Shown: piece by piece, positions 1 through 8,358 of the stretch | How positions within the stretch are numbered: position 1 is the first letter of the stretch | Layout: each line of letters starts with the position of its first letter | From: Sphingomonas sp. S2M10 | GTDB lineage: Bacteria; Pseudomonadota; Alphaproteobacteria; Sphingomonadales; Sphingomonadaceae | Length of the DNA: 64,000 nucleotides | Assembly: GCF_012650175.1 (NCBI RefSeq) | Contig: NZ_JAAILI010000006.1 | Coordinates: forward strand, 40,037-104,036 | Direction: 5' to 3' | Translations under genes and position numbers: made by a program | Notes under the pieces: model-generated | Databases searched by the model: none | What the model saw: the letters and a program-made list of their open reading frames with translations, nothing else | What the model was told of the DNA's origin: nothing

Positions 1-2
1 CC

Positions 3-737
3 GACGTCAAATATTCCCGCGCGGCCGAGCAGCCTTTCTACCGGATGAAGGTGCGCCTCAAGCGCGAGATCGTGACGATGGGCCAGCCGGACATCGATCC
101 GCTGGCGAGCGTCGGCACCTATGTCGCGCCCGAGGACTGGAACGCCCTGATTGCCGATCCGAACACGATTCTGATCGACACGCGCAACGATTACGAGGTC
201 GCCGCCGGCACCTTCCGCGGCGCGATCGACCCGCACACCAGGAGCTTCCGCGACTTCCCCGCCTGGTTCCGCGCGCACCGCGAGGCACTGCTGGGGCGCG
301 GCGAGGCGTCCCCCAAGGTGGCGATGTTCTGCACCGGCGGCATCCGCTGCGAGAAGTCGACCGCGTTCCTCAAGTCCGAGGGCATCGAGCAGGTGTTCCA
401 CTTGAAGGGCGGCATCCTCAACTATCTGGAAAAGGTGCCCGAGGCGCAGAGCCTTTGGGACGGCGAATGCTTCGTGTTCGACCAGCGGGTGACGGTGGGA
501 CATGGCCTGGCGCCGGGCAGCTACGAACTCTGCCACGCCTGCCGCCGCCCGGTCAGCGTCGAAAACCGTCGCTCGCCGCTGTACGAGGCGGGGGTAAGCT
601 GCGCGGCCTGCTATGACGAGCGCACCGACGCGGATCGCGAGCGGTATCGCGAGCGCCACCGCCAGGAGCGCTTGGCAGTCAGCCGAGGCGAGCCGCACGT
701 GGGCAAGGTGTATTCGGTAAACGAGGTGGAAGACTAA
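3..737 (+). CDS. trhO: tRNA uridine(34) hydroxylase TrhO, 5'-truncated by window edge
   Basis: Rhodanese-family protein (UPF0176/YceA) that hydroxylates U34 in certain tRNAs, an early step of 5-carboxymethoxyuridine-type wobble modification in the cytoplasm. The reading frame is open from base 3, before the first ATG at 45, so the N-terminus (acylphosphatase-like part) lies outside the window. The rhodanese domain shows the active-site loop [10 protein letters not shown] with its cysteine near base 330 and the upstream DTRNDYE motif. The C-terminal tail has two CxxC-type pairs (CHAC and CAAC), as is usual in this family, followed by a charged Arg/Glu helix. The gene stands alone; what precedes it cannot be seen. 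Confidence 0.93.
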   Translation, partial: DVKYSRAAEQPFYRMKVRLKREIVTMGQPDIDPLASVGTYVAPEDWNALIADPNTILIDTRNDYEVAAGTFRGAIDPHTRSFRDFPAWFRAHREALLGRGEASPKVAMFCTGGIRCEKSTAFLKSEGIEQVFHLKGGILNYLEKVPEAQSLWDGECFVFDQRVTVGHGLAPGSYELCHACRRPVSVENRRSPLYEAGVSCAACYDERTDADRERYRERHRQERLAVSRGEPHVGKVYSVNEVED

Positions 738-822
738 CCGAGGCGTGGTCGTGCTACGTCACCAGGCCTGTCGGCTTGCGCCCTAATTGCGGACGTCCGC
801 TTGGAGTGCGAAAGCTGGTGCT

Positions 823-1182
823 ATGGTAGTTAAATTTGAAAAGGCGGAGGATGGCTGGGTCGCGCAATGCGGCAAATACCAGATGCGCTATCAGGGTCAG
901 AGGGTTGGTAGGCGCTTCGTCCTCTCCGTTAACGGCATGCAAGAAGCTTCGTTCTACGCCTCCGGCCCTCACCGATCTGACGCAGACAAACCGGAGTATC
1001 TCTATACGATCGGGACTTCAGAAAGGACGGCCCAAACGGGTCTTGGTCTCGAAAGTTACGCCACACTCTACCTCGCCTTTTTTGAAGCCTACCATAGCCA
1101 ATTCAAGATACCACCCGGTCGGGTATCCCTCGCGTTCGATCCCGAGATTGAGATGAGAGAATGGGACCGATGGGGTCCGTAG
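823..1182 (+). CDS. hypothetical protein, lower-GC orphan
   Basis: A 119-residue soluble protein with no signal peptide or membrane segment that I do not recognise. An in-frame TTG lies at 787, but the ATG at 823 is preferred because the extra residues look unstructured. The sequence is mixed alpha/beta in character, with several Tyr/Phe-rich stretches (KYQMRYQG, YATLYLAFFEAYHS) and a C-terminus ending WDRWGP. Its base composition is visibly less GC-rich than the neighbouring genes and codons such as TTT, AAA and GTA are frequent. This suggests recent acquisition, consistent with the transposase remnant about 1.2 kb away. Function unknown. Confidence 0.55.
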   Translation: MVVKFEKAEDGWVAQCGKYQMRYQGQRVGRRFVLSVNGMQEASFYASGPHRSDADKPEYLYTIGTSERTAQTGLGLESYATLYLAFFEAYHSQFKIPPGRVSLAFDPEIEMREWDRWGP

Positions 1183-1501
1183 CAAGGGCAGCTAACCACC
1201 ACATTCAGCGATTCGGCTGCGCGTCGATCACGATCTTGACCTTGGTCGTGAGCGACGGGAAAGTCCTCAGCCGCAGCCTGAGGGATCAAAGGCGCGACAT
1301 GGTGGCCGACGCGATCCCTTCGCCGGCGGCACGAACTGAAGCCGATAGCGCCGGCATCGGAGCAGGCACGGGAGTGATCGGCGCTCGCAGGCTTTCAAGG
1401 TCGATGCAGCGCCGCCGAGCCGGCGGTCCAAAAGCGCGAGGTCGCGACGCGATAGGATGCGGGGTGGCGTGGCGCAGCGACTGGGTTGCTGCAAAGCCCG
1501 A
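1183..1501. other. intergenic stretch without recognised gene
   Basis: About 320 bases between the orphan gene and the terminator at 1502. Short open frames exist on both strands, but none has a plausible start with a ribosome binding site or a recognisable product. It could be eroded coding sequence, but I cannot identify a parent family. Confidence 0.4.
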
Positions 1502-1539
1502 ACGGGAAGCCGCAAGCTTCTGTGCAAGCGGCTTCCCGT
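1502..1539 (-). terminator. strong hairpin terminator after the PEP-CTERM gene
   Basis: A perfect 12-bp inverted repeat (ACGGGAAGCCGC at 1502-1513, pairing with 1528-1539) with a 14-nt loop, starting about 18 bases after the stop of the minus-strand gene that ends at 1558. Read on the minus strand it is followed by TCGGGCTTT. Its stability and position fit an intrinsic terminator for that gene, possibly acting in both directions. Confidence 0.75.
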
Positions 1540-1557
1540 CTTGTGGTGCTGGGGACG

Positions 1558-2127
1558 TCAGGCGAAGCGTACGGTCGTCTTCACCACCCGGCGGCGGCGC
1601 AGTGCGCCCCCTGCCATGCCCACGCCGGCAATCATCATCGCCCAAGCAGCGGGTTCCGGGACTGCGGCCGCGGTGGCAATCTGCTGTACGCCAGCCTGCG
1701 AGATGCCACCTCCGAAGTTCTTAACGGAGATGCTGATGCGGTTATAGCCGCCGCCGCAGAGCGCGCTGCCGGTATAGCAGAGAAAGTTGATGGTCGAGCC
1801 AACCTGCGGGTTCTGGAACAGAACGGCCCCGGAGCCGTAGAAATCGAAGAACAGGCCCTTCGCCGTTGCGGTCAGCGCGGGCGCGTTGAAAAACAGAAGT
1901 TGTGAGTTGGAGGGGCCGCTGATCAGGAACGATCCGCCGGCGTCCTCGAGGGTGAATTGCCAGTCGAGGACATTGGCGCGCGTGAGAAGACCCAGCGTCC
2001 CGTCGGTCTCGATGGAACCTGTCGCGCTGACGCCGTTGCCCGATGCGTTCACGATGTAGGTGGCCGCAGAAGCAGGCATGGCCAGCGCAGACGCTGCCGC
2101 AATTGCAAGAATCTTGGTCTTCATCAT
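1558..2127 (-). CDS. PEPxxWA-CTERM sorting domain-containing exported protein
   Basis: A 189-residue secreted protein. The start at 2127 (second Met at 2124) is chosen because GGAGGGGG lies just upstream on the minus strand and the first residues (MMKTKILAIAAASALAMPASA) form a clean signal peptide. The body has low-complexity Gly/Ser/Asn content and two closely spaced cysteines (FLCYTGSALCGG). The C-terminus carries VPEPAAWAMMIAGVG followed by an Arg cluster, which is the PEPxxWA-CTERM sorting signal. Such proteins are recognised by an exosortase, cleaved and delivered to the envelope or exterior, often in exopolysaccharide-producing cells. No exosortase gene is in the window. The gene is monocistronic with its own terminator. 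Its specific function is unknown. Confidence 0.88.
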   Translation of the reverse strand: MMKTKILAIAAASALAMPASAATYIVNASGNGVSATGSIETDGTLGLLTRANVLDWQFTLEDAGGSFLISGPSNSQLLFFNAPALTATAKGLFFDFYGSGAVLFQNPQVGSTINFLCYTGSALCGGGYNRISISVKNFGGGISQAGVQQIATAAAVPEPAAWAMMIAGVGMAGGALRRRRVVKTTVRFA

Positions 2128-2191
2128 GCGTATTCCCCCTCCAAAATGGATTATGTTGCCGTTGCGCTGTGTATGTAACGAAGTCTGCACC

Positions 2192-2215
2192 CATACAATA
2201 GCGGCGAATTGTATG
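2192..2215. promoter_or_regulatory. inverted repeat upstream of PEP-CTERM gene, candidate operator
   Basis: CATACAAT at 2192-2199 and its exact reverse complement ATTGTATG at 2208-2215, separated by 8 bases, about 65 bases upstream of the start at 2127. The AT-rich arms contrast with the local sequence. This could be a repressor or activator site, or overlap the promoter; no regulator is identified. Confidence 0.45.
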
Positions 2216-2227
2216 AAAATTACAAAG

Positions 2228-2240
2228 TCCCGATTCGGGA
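2228..2240. promoter_or_regulatory. second palindrome upstream of PEP-CTERM gene
   Basis: A 13-base palindrome, TCCCGA-T-TCGGGA, about 100 bases upstream of the PEP-CTERM start and 12 bases beyond the first inverted repeat. It may be a second regulator site. The evidence is sequence symmetry and position only. Confidence 0.3.
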
Positions 2241-2329
2241 TTTCATCCAATTCTGGGCAGGCGTGTTGTTCATGCCGACGCACCAAAATAGCGTACCTAT
2301 TTCAGGCGCCTGGGCTCTTCAGAGACCTG

Positions 2330-2490
2330 ATCGTGAAAAATGGCCGCGAAGCCGCCGCCGCACTGAAGCGCGTTGCGTCATGGCGAGAACGTTGGCGGCG
2401 AGCGCATCGCAGCGGGTGGCGAAGCGGCGGGGATACTTCCGCTTTTAGAGAAGCTGCTCAATCACGTTCCGCTTGGGGTAGAGATGCTTA
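2330..2490 (-). pseudogene. IS5-family transposase 3'-end remnant
   Basis: Translated on the minus strand, 2483-2448 reads LYPKRNVIEQLL and then, after an in-frame TAA, KRKYPRRFATRCDALAANV and AMTQRASVRRRLR. This matches in order the C-terminal part of IS5-group DDE transposases (an RNxIE motif, then RRxATRYDxLAxNFL and a terminal A-x-R-x-W-L-R-like stretch). The N-terminal two thirds, including the catalytic DDE region before the E, are missing, an internal stop is present and no terminal inverted repeats were found. It is a decayed insertion rather than an active element. The rest of the 2128-2620 interval holds no other gene I can support. Confidence 0.6.
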
Positions 2491-2620
2491 GTGGACGATA
2501 TTCATTCGCAAGCGTGAACGGGAGCTAGCCATCCTTCTCGATTGTCCCGCAGCTTGGTGATCAGCTTGCGACGATGACGAGCGAAGCGCCGATACCCCGA
2601 TCCGCTTGGCCGCCTGCATT

Positions 2621-3253
2621 TTACCGCGCGCCCGGCTGCGGCGCGCCCCGCGCCCGCAGCCGCAGCGCCAGCACATAGATGATCACCGCCACCCCGGCGA
2701 ACAGGAACCATTGCACCGCATAGGCGAGGTGGTTGTTGGGCACGTTGGCGATGTCCGGCGGGGTGCTCGGCTCCAGCCCCGGCGCGGCTTGGTCGGAAAC
2801 CAGCATCAGCGGTTGCGGCGTGCCGTCGAAGATGCTCGCGACCAGCGGGCGGTGGTCCGGCGCGCGGGTGAGGATGCCGCTCACCACCCCGCCCGGCCAG
2901 TGCGGGCGGAACATCGGATCGCGCGTCACGCCCATGTCGACCAGCAGCGTGGCCCCTGCATGGGTGCGGCAGGTCGCGATCTGCCGCCAGCCCTGCAGGC
3001 CCTGCACCCCGCGGCCGCCCTGCCGGGTCCAACTGGCGACCGACTGGCAGGCGCTGCGGGCGTGGCGGAACAGCAGCGAGGCATCGGCGGCGCCGCTTTC
3101 GATGGTGATCGTCGGCTGCATCGTGTTCGCCGTGAACACCGCCAGCGCGCTCTGCTTCTCGCTCCGCCGGTCGAGCTGCCAGAAGCCGAGCGCGATCATC
3201 GCCGCCACCGCCAGGCCGACGAGCAGGGTGGGGAGCAGCGGCACGCGGCGCAT
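2621..3253 (-). CDS. SURF1 family cytochrome c oxidase assembly protein
   Basis: SURF1/Shy1 homologue that helps insert heme a into subunit I of aa3-type cytochrome c oxidase. It has two membrane segments, one near the N-terminus (LPTLLVGLAVAAMIALGFWQ) followed by the family LGxWQxxR-type motif, and one near the C-terminus after NNHLAYAVQWFLFA; the domain between them is periplasmic. The start at 3253 is chosen over one at 3280 because it sits one base after the DUF983 stop and begins MRRVPLLP, typical of the family. It is the last gene of the minus-strand oxidase assembly run, translationally coupled to the gene upstream. Confidence 0.9.
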   Translation of the reverse strand: MRRVPLLPTLLVGLAVAAMIALGFWQLDRRSEKQSALAVFTANTMQPTITIESGAADASLLFRHARSACQSVASWTRQGGRGVQGLQGWRQIATCRTHAGATLLVDMGVTRDPMFRPHWPGGVVSGILTRAPDHRPLVASIFDGTPQPLMLVSDQAAPGLEPSTPPDIANVPNNHLAYAVQWFLFAGVAVIIYVLALRLRARGAPQPGAR

Positions 3254-3254
3254 G

Positions 3255-3656
3255 TCAGTCCTCGGCGATCCGGCCCTCACGGGCCCGGTTGCGATATTCC
3301 AGCGCGAGCAGCAGCCCCTTGGCCACCCGCAGCGATCCGATCACCATCGCCAGGGTGACCGGGGGCCACAGCAGCAGATGTACCCATATCGGCGGCGAGA
3401 GGCTGAACTCCAGCCACAGCGCCAGGATGGTCACCAGCGTACCGATGCCGAGGGTGAGGAACACCACCGGCCCGTCGCCGACGTTGAACGCGGCGAACTC
3501 CAGCCCGCAGGCGGGGCAGCGATCGGCAAAGGCGGTGAAACTGCGGAACAGCGTCCTGGCGCCGCAGCGCGGGCAGCAGCCATGGAGGCCGGATGCGACC
3601 GGGGGCGGCAGCGTGGCACTGCCGCCCCCGGCGGGATCGGGTGTGGGGCTGGTCAC
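3255..3656 (-). CDS. DUF983 family membrane protein
   Basis: A 133-residue protein with a zinc-ribbon-like pair of cysteine knuckles (CPRCGARTLF and CPACGLEFAAF) followed by two hydrophobic helices, the hallmark of DUF983. The GTG at 3656 lies one base after the ctaE stop, matching the tight spacing in this operon; an ATG at 3698 inside ctaE would add 14 residues. DUF983 genes recur between ctaE and SURF1 genes in alphaproteobacteria, so a role in oxidase assembly, perhaps metal-related, is inferred. The biochemical function is not established. Confidence 0.82.
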   Translation of the reverse strand: MTSPTPDPAGGGSATLPPPVASGLHGCCPRCGARTLFRSFTAFADRCPACGLEFAAFNVGDGPVVFLTLGIGTLVTILALWLEFSLSPPIWVHLLLWPPVTLAMVIGSLRVAKGLLLALEYRNRAREGRIAED

Positions 3657-3657
3657 G

Positions 3658-4542
3658 TCAGCCGGCGTGGACCGGCGCGCCCCAACCGCCCCAGACATAG
3701 ATCGACGCGAACAGGAACAGCCAGACCACGTCGACGAAGTGCCAGTACCAGGCCGCCGCCTCGAAGCCGAAATGCTGGCGCGGGGTGAAGTCGCCGCGAT
3801 AGGCGCGCACCAGATTCACCACCAGGAAGATCGTGCCGACGATCACGTGGAAGCCGTGGAAGCCCGTCGCCATGAAGAAGGCGCCGCCATAGCTGGAGCC
3901 GCCCTCGCTCGCCGCCTTGAAGGGGAAGGGGGCCTCCATATACTCATAGGCCTGCAGGCAGCTGAAGATGAAGCCGAGCACCACGGTGAGCCACAGGCCC
4001 TTCTTCACTGTATCGTTCTCGCCCACGCCGATCAGGCCCCACAGCCCGCGCAGCGCGCCGCCGCGCTCATTGTGGATCAGGCCGTGATGCGCCCAGGTAA
4101 CGGTGCAGCCCGAGCAGAGCAGGATCAGCGTGTTGAGCAGCGGGAACTGCCAGGCGTCGAGCACTTCCATGCCCTTGGGCGGCCAGGTACCGCCGACCGC
4201 CTCGACGGTGGAGGGGAAGAGCGCGAAATCGAACCAGGCCCAGAACCAGCCGACGAAGAACATCACTTCGGAGGCGATGAACAGGATCATGCCGTAGCGC
4301 AGGTGAAGCTGGACGATCGGCGTGTGGTCGCCGGCATGCGCCTCCTGGATCACCTTGCCCCACCAGCCGACCATGGTGAGCAGCACCAGCGCGAAGCCGG
4401 TGGTGAGCACCAGCGTGCCGTTCGCCATCTTGTGCATCCACATCACGGCGCCGGAGGCGAGGATCAGCCCGCCCAGCGAGCCCAGCAGCGGCCAGATGCT
4501 CGGCGGCAGGATATGGTACTGGTGGTTCTTTGCTCCAGCCAT
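3658..4542 (-). CDS. ctaE: cytochrome c oxidase subunit III
   Basis: Subunit III of the aa3-type oxidase, a seven-helix inner-membrane protein that stabilises subunit I and its proton uptake. Recognisable features are an N-terminal HQYHILPPSIWP, the lipid-binding region around HLRYGMILFIASEVMFF with the conserved Glu, and the C-terminal WYWHFVDVVWLFLF. The ATG at 4542 (MAGAKNHQ) is preferred over one eight codons earlier because it matches family N-termini and is preceded by GAGAGG. Genes on both sides encode oxidase assembly factors. Confidence 0.95.
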   Translation of the reverse strand: MAGAKNHQYHILPPSIWPLLGSLGGLILASGAVMWMHKMANGTLVLTTGFALVLLTMVGWWGKVIQEAHAGDHTPIVQLHLRYGMILFIASEVMFFVGWFWAWFDFALFPSTVEAVGGTWPPKGMEVLDAWQFPLLNTLILLCSGCTVTWAHHGLIHNERGGALRGLWGLIGVGENDTVKKGLWLTVVLGFIFSCLQAYEYMEAPFPFKAASEGGSSYGGAFFMATGFHGFHVIVGTIFLVVNLVRAYRGDFTPRQHFGFEAAAWYWHFVDVVWLFLFASIYVWGGWGAPVHAG

Positions 4543-4578
4543 GGGCGTATCCCAATCCTCTCTCAATTTTGCGCGATG

Positions 4579-5118
4579 CTAGCTTGGTGTCTTCGGCGAA
4601 TCCACTGGATAAAATGTATAGGACAAGGTGATCTCCTCCACGTCGCGCGCGTCGGGATCGTTCAGGATCTTCGGGTCGACGAAGAAGATCACCGGCATCC
4701 GCACGGTCTCGCCGGGCTGCAGCGTCTGCTGGGTGAAGCAGAAGCACTGGATCTTGGTGAAATATTTGCCGACCTGCGCGGGCGTGACGTTGAACGTCGC
4801 GGTGCCGGTGAGCGGGCGGCTGGAGACATTGGTGGCGGTGAAGAAGGCCATGTCGCGGCCGCCGATGTCGATCACGTCCTCGCGGCGCTCGGGGGCGAAC
4901 TTCCAGGGCAGCTTCGGGCTGACATTGCTGTCGAACGCCACCGTGATCTTCTGGCCCGTGGCACCGGGCGCGCGCAGGCCGCGCTGGGTGGTGCCGTTCA
5001 GGCCGGTCGCCTCGCAGAACATCCGGTAGAGCGGCACCGCGGCGAAGCCGAGCCCGGTCATGCCGCACACCAGCACGGCACCCATCAGGCCGACGCGCAG
5101 GTTGCGGCTGATCCTCAT
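4579..5118 (-). CDS. ctaG: cytochrome c oxidase assembly protein CtaG/Cox11
   Basis: Copper chaperone for the CuB site of subunit I. It has a single N-terminal membrane anchor (about residues 9-30) and a periplasmic immunoglobulin-like domain bearing the copper-binding CFCF motif (KIQCFCFTQQTLQPGE). The start at 5118 overlaps the stop of the upstream 56-residue gene in an ATGA arrangement and gives a 179-residue protein, normal for the family. It belongs to the ctaB-small protein-ctaG-ctaE-DUF983-SURF1 run, so expression is probably coupled. Confidence 0.95.
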   Translation of the reverse strand: MRISRNLRVGLMGAVLVCGMTGLGFAAVPLYRMFCEATGLNGTTQRGLRAPGATGQKITVAFDSNVSPKLPWKFAPERREDVIDIGGRDMAFFTATNVSSRPLTGTATFNVTPAQVGKYFTKIQCFCFTQQTLQPGETVRMPVIFFVDPKILNDPDARDVEEITLSYTFYPVDSPKTPS

Positions 5119-5285
5119 CCGCCGTGCCCGAGCTGCATCTTCACGATCGAGATGGCGAAGACGAGCAGCACGAAGCCGCCCAGTAGCCACGCCATCACCC
5201 GCGCGCGCGACCGCTGGCGCGCGCGGATCAGCTCCAGCTCCGCCGCCGGCGTCCGCAACACATCCTCTCCGCGTGAGTCGTTCAT
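5115..5285 (-). CDS. small single-helix membrane protein in oxidase operon (CoxF-like)
   Basis: A 56-residue protein, MNDSRGEDV to QLGHGG, with a basic segment (RARQRSRAR) before one membrane helix ([21 protein letters not shown]). Its start overlaps the ctaB stop (ATGA) and its stop overlaps the ctaG start (ATGA), which strongly supports translation. Small proteins occupy this exact position between ctaB and ctaG in many alphaproteobacteria and are sometimes called CoxF; their role in aa3 oxidase biogenesis is inferred from position only. Confidence 0.8.
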   Translation of the reverse strand: MNDSRGEDVLRTPAAELELIRARQRSRARVMAWLLGGFVLLVFAISIVKMQLGHGG

Positions 5286-6199
5286 GCCACCCACCTGTCG
5301 ATCACCAGCGCGCCGAATAGCACGAACAGATACAATATCGAGAATTTGAACAGCCGCTTTTCCGGGATCATACGGTCCCCGCCCTCGGCCTCCACGTCGG
5401 TGCGGCGGGTGGCGACCTGCACCGCCATGGCGAGGAAGATGCCCGACATCAAAGCGGCGGTGAGGCCATAGACCATGCCGCTCAGCCCCAGCGGCCAGGG
5501 CGCGGCGGCGGCGGCGATCATCGGCAGCGTATAGAGGCCGATCTGGATGCGCGTGGTGCGCTCGCCCGAGACGACCGGCAGCATCGGCACGCCGGCATTG
5601 GCGTAATCGGTCTTCACGAACAGCGCGAGCGCCCAGAAATGCGGCGGCGTCCACAGGAAGATCAGCGCGAACAGGAGGAGCGGCAGCGTCGCGACATCGC
5701 CCGTCGCGGCGGCCCAGCCGATCAGCGGCGGAAAGGCGCCAGCCGCGCCGCCGATCACGATGTTCTGCGGCGTGCGGCGCTTGAGCCAGATCGTGTAGAC
5801 GAACACGTAGAACAGGATCGAGACCGCGAGGATCAGCGTCGCGACCAGGTTGATCGCGACATACATCAGCACCAGGCTGAACGCCGCAAGCCCCACGCCG
5901 AAGTGCAGCGCCGACTGGCGTTCCATCCGCCCGGCGGGCAGCGGCCGGCCCTGGGTGCGCTTCATCTTGGCGTCGAGATCGGCCTCATACCATTGGTTGA
6001 GCGCGCCGGCCGCCCCCGCCCCCAGGGCGATGCACAGGATGGCGGTGAAGCCGAGCACCGGGTGGATCGGCACGGGGGCGGCGAGCATCCCGCACAGCCC
6101 GGTGAAGACGACCAGCGTCATCACCCGCGGCTTGGTGAGGGCAAGGAAATCGCGCCAATCGGCGGGCAATGCGGGATTGGCGTTGGTCACGGACATCAT
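5282..6199 (-). CDS. ctaB: heme o synthase (protoheme IX farnesyltransferase)
   Basis: UbiA-superfamily prenyltransferase that farnesylates heme b to heme o, the precursor of heme a, in the inner membrane. The first aspartate-rich motif is clear ([20 protein letters not shown], with the expected Asp, Asp, Met-x-Arg-Thr and Arg-Pro-Leu residues), and about nine hydrophobic helices fill 305 residues. It lies first in the assembly-factor run downstream of ctaC/ctaD. The stop overlaps the next small gene by ATGA. ATGs at 6199 and 6196 are both possible, behind a GGGAA ribosome binding site. Confidence 0.95.
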   Translation of the reverse strand: MMSVTNANPALPADWRDFLALTKPRVMTLVVFTGLCGMLAAPVPIHPVLGFTAILCIALGAGAAGALNQWYEADLDAKMKRTQGRPLPAGRMERQSALHFGVGLAAFSLVLMYVAINLVATLILAVSILFYVFVYTIWLKRRTPQNIVIGGAAGAFPPLIGWAAATGDVATLPLLLFALIFLWTPPHFWALALFVKTDYANAGVPMLPVVSGERTTRIQIGLYTLPMIAAAAAPWPLGLSGMVYGLTAALMSGIFLAMAVQVATRRTDVEAEGGDRMIPEKRLFKFSILYLFVLFGALVIDRWVA

Positions 6200-6243
6200 C
6201 GTTCCCGATATACGGCGCGTCTCGGGCGGGCGAAAGAGGCCTG

Positions 6244-6528
6244 TCAGCCCAGCCGCTTGGCGTTGGCGCGCACCTTGCGGCGATAATGCTTCAGCGTCTT
6301 GCTCGCCTGCGCTTCCGGGGTGCTCCCGAGTCGGCCCGTGGCGGCGGCCACCTGCAGCTCCCAGGCGGCCTGCATCTTCTCCGCGACCATGCGCTGCGCC
6401 TCGGCGGTGGCGGCGGGGCCGCCGGCGGCGAGCTTGGTCAGCCGCATTCCGATCACCGTCGAAGCCTCAATGCCCAGCATCCAGCTATCGAGGCCGATCT
6501 TCATCCAGTCGGCATAAGGGGTACGCAT
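6244..6528 (-). CDS. hypothetical protein, phasin-like helical
   Basis: A 94-residue, mostly helical, Ala-rich soluble protein located between ctaD and ctaB. The ATG at 6528 is preceded by GGAG at good spacing and is favoured over an ORF start at 6597. Patterns such as [22 protein letters not shown] and KLAAGG with repeated Ala/Gln and a basic C-terminus ([15 protein letters not shown]) recall phasin-type polyhydroxyalkanoate granule proteins. The resemblance is loose and the function is unknown. A strong terminator separates it from ctaD, so it may start a new transcript with ctaB. Confidence 0.65.
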   Translation of the reverse strand: MRTPYADWMKIGLDSWMLGIEASTVIGMRLTKLAAGGPAATAEAQRMVAEKMQAAWELQVAAATGRLGSTPEAQASKTLKHYRRKVRANAKRLG

Positions 6529-6647
6529 GGGGTGGTCTCCAGGGGTGACGTATCTGTCCGAACGCGCGAACGGTGCGTCCGGGGCCGGATATAGCATGCG
6601 GCCGTTACCAACTTCATCCGAAGAGCGACAAGGCGCGTACCGGCAAA

Positions 6648-6677
6648 GGAAAAGCCCCGGAGGTTTCCCTCCGGGGC
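6648..6677 (-). terminator. intrinsic terminator downstream of ctaD
   Basis: GCCCCGGAGG at 6654-6663 pairs perfectly with CCTCCGGGGC at 6668-6677 around a 4-base loop. On the minus strand the stem is followed by TTTTCC, giving a textbook Rho-independent terminator about 25 bases after the ctaD stop. It should end or attenuate the ctaC-ctaD transcript before the assembly genes. Confidence 0.88.
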
Positions 6678-6702
6678 GTCCGTTCGTCCAGCCCTGCCCG
6701 GA

Positions 6703-8355
6703 TCAGTCGATCTTGGGCAAGGTCTCGAACTGGTGGAAGGGCGGGGGGCTCGACAGCGTCCATTCGAGCGTGGTGGCGCCTTCGCCCCAGGGGTTGGCCT
6801 CCGCCTTCTTGCCGGCGAAGAGAGCGTAGAGGATGTTCACGAAGAACACCGCCATGCCCGCCGCCATGATCATGTAGCCGACGGTCGCGGTATGGTTCCA
6901 GTACGCATATTGGTCGGTATAGTCGGGGATGCGGCGCGGCATGCCCTGGAGCCCCAGGAAGTGCATCGGGAAGAACAGCAGATTCACGCCGGCGAAGAAC
7001 ACCCAGAAGTGGATCTGGCCGAGCAGCTCGCTGTACATCTTGCCCGTCATCTTCGGGAACCAGTAATAGAAGCCCGCGAACAGGCTGAACACTGCACCCA
7101 GCGACAGCACATAGTGGAAGTGGGCGACGACGTAATAGGTGTCCTGCATATAGTCGTCGACGCCGCCATTGGCGAGCACGACGCCGGTCACGCCGCCGAC
7201 GGTGAACATGAAGATGAAGCCGATCGCCCAGACCATCGGGGTCTTGAAGCTGATCGAGCCGCCCCACATCGTCGCGATCCAGGAGAAGATCTTCACGCCG
7301 GTGGGCACCGCGATCACCATCGTCGCGGCGGTGAAGTACATTTTCACCTGCACCGGCAGGCCGGTGGTGAACATGTGGTGCGCCCAGACGACGAAGCCGA
7401 CCAGGCCGATCGCCACCATCGCATAGGCCATGCCGAGATAGCCGAACACCGGCTTGCGGCTGAACGTCGCGATGATGTGGCTGATGATGCCGAAGCCCGG
7501 CAGGATCATGATGTACACTTCGGGGTGGCCGAAGAACCAGAACAGATGCTGGTAGAGCACCGGATCGCCGCCATATTGCGGATCGTAGAAGGCGGTGCCG
7601 AAGTTACGATCGGTGATCAGCATGGTGATCGCCGCCGCCAGCACCGGCAGCGCCAGCAGCAGCAGGAAGGCGGTGACCAGCACCGACCAGGCGAACAGCG
7701 GCATCTTGTGCAGCGTCATGCCCGGCGCGCGCATGTTGAAGATCGTCGTGATGAAGTTGATCGCGCCGAGGATCGACGCCGCGCCCGCGAGGTGGAGCGA
7801 GAAGATCGCGAAATCGACCGAGGGCCCCGGCTCGCCATAGGTGGAGAGCGGCGCATAGACCGTCCAGCCGGTGCCGGCACCCACCCCGACGAAGGGCGAG
7901 AGCATCAGCAGGATGAAGCCCGCCACGGTCAGCCAGAAGGAAATGTTGTTCATCCGCGGGAAGGCCATGTCCGGCGCGCCGATCATGATCGGCACGAACC
8001 AGTTGCCGAAGCCGCCGATCATCGCCGGCATCACCATGAAGAACACCATGATCAGGCCGTGCGCGGTGATCAGCACGTTCCAGAAGTGCATCGCCTCGTC
8101 GAACGTGCCTTCGCCGTGCAGCTGGGCTACCCACCAGGGGAGGTATTGGATGCCCGGCTGCATCAGCTCGGCCCGCATGATGCCCGAGATCGCGCCGCCG
8201 ATGATGCCGGCGATGATCGCGAAGATCAGGTAGAGCGTGCCGATGTCCTTGTGGTTGGTGGACATGAACCAGCGGGCGAAGAAGCCCGGCTTGTGATCGG
8301 CGTCATGATGGTGCGCATCGTGCGCACCGGCGTAATGAAGCGCGGTATCGGTCAT
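6703..8355 (-). CDS. ctaD: cytochrome c oxidase subunit I
   Basis: Catalytic subunit of the aa3-type terminal oxidase (heme a, heme a3-CuB), reducing oxygen to water while pumping protons. The 550-residue length and twelve hydrophobic helices fit. Visible signatures include [15 protein letters not shown] near the N-terminus, the CuB region [17 protein letters not shown] with the His-Tyr pair, and AHFHYVLS with heme a3 and CuB histidines. It follows ctaC with only 3 bases between stop and start, so the two are one transcript ending at the terminator at 6648-6677. Confidence 0.98.
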   Translation of the reverse strand: MTDTALHYAGAHDAHHHDADHKPGFFARWFMSTNHKDIGTLYLIFAIIAGIIGGAISGIMRAELMQPGIQYLPWWVAQLHGEGTFDEAMHFWNVLITAHGLIMVFFMVMPAMIGGFGNWFVPIMIGAPDMAFPRMNNISFWLTVAGFILLMLSPFVGVGAGTGWTVYAPLSTYGEPGPSVDFAIFSLHLAGAASILGAINFITTIFNMRAPGMTLHKMPLFAWSVLVTAFLLLLALPVLAAAITMLITDRNFGTAFYDPQYGGDPVLYQHLFWFFGHPEVYIMILPGFGIISHIIATFSRKPVFGYLGMAYAMVAIGLVGFVVWAHHMFTTGLPVQVKMYFTAATMVIAVPTGVKIFSWIATMWGGSISFKTPMVWAIGFIFMFTVGGVTGVVLANGGVDDYMQDTYYVVAHFHYVLSLGAVFSLFAGFYYWFPKMTGKMYSELLGQIHFWVFFAGVNLLFFPMHFLGLQGMPRRIPDYTDQYAYWNHTATVGYMIMAAGMAVFFVNILYALFAGKKAEANPWGEGATTLEWTLSSPPPFHQFETLPKID

Positions 8356-8358
8356 GGC

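Noticed and set aside
3289..5349. 686-residue plus-strand open frame
   Set aside because: Antisense to the ctaE-ctaG region; no family resemblance.
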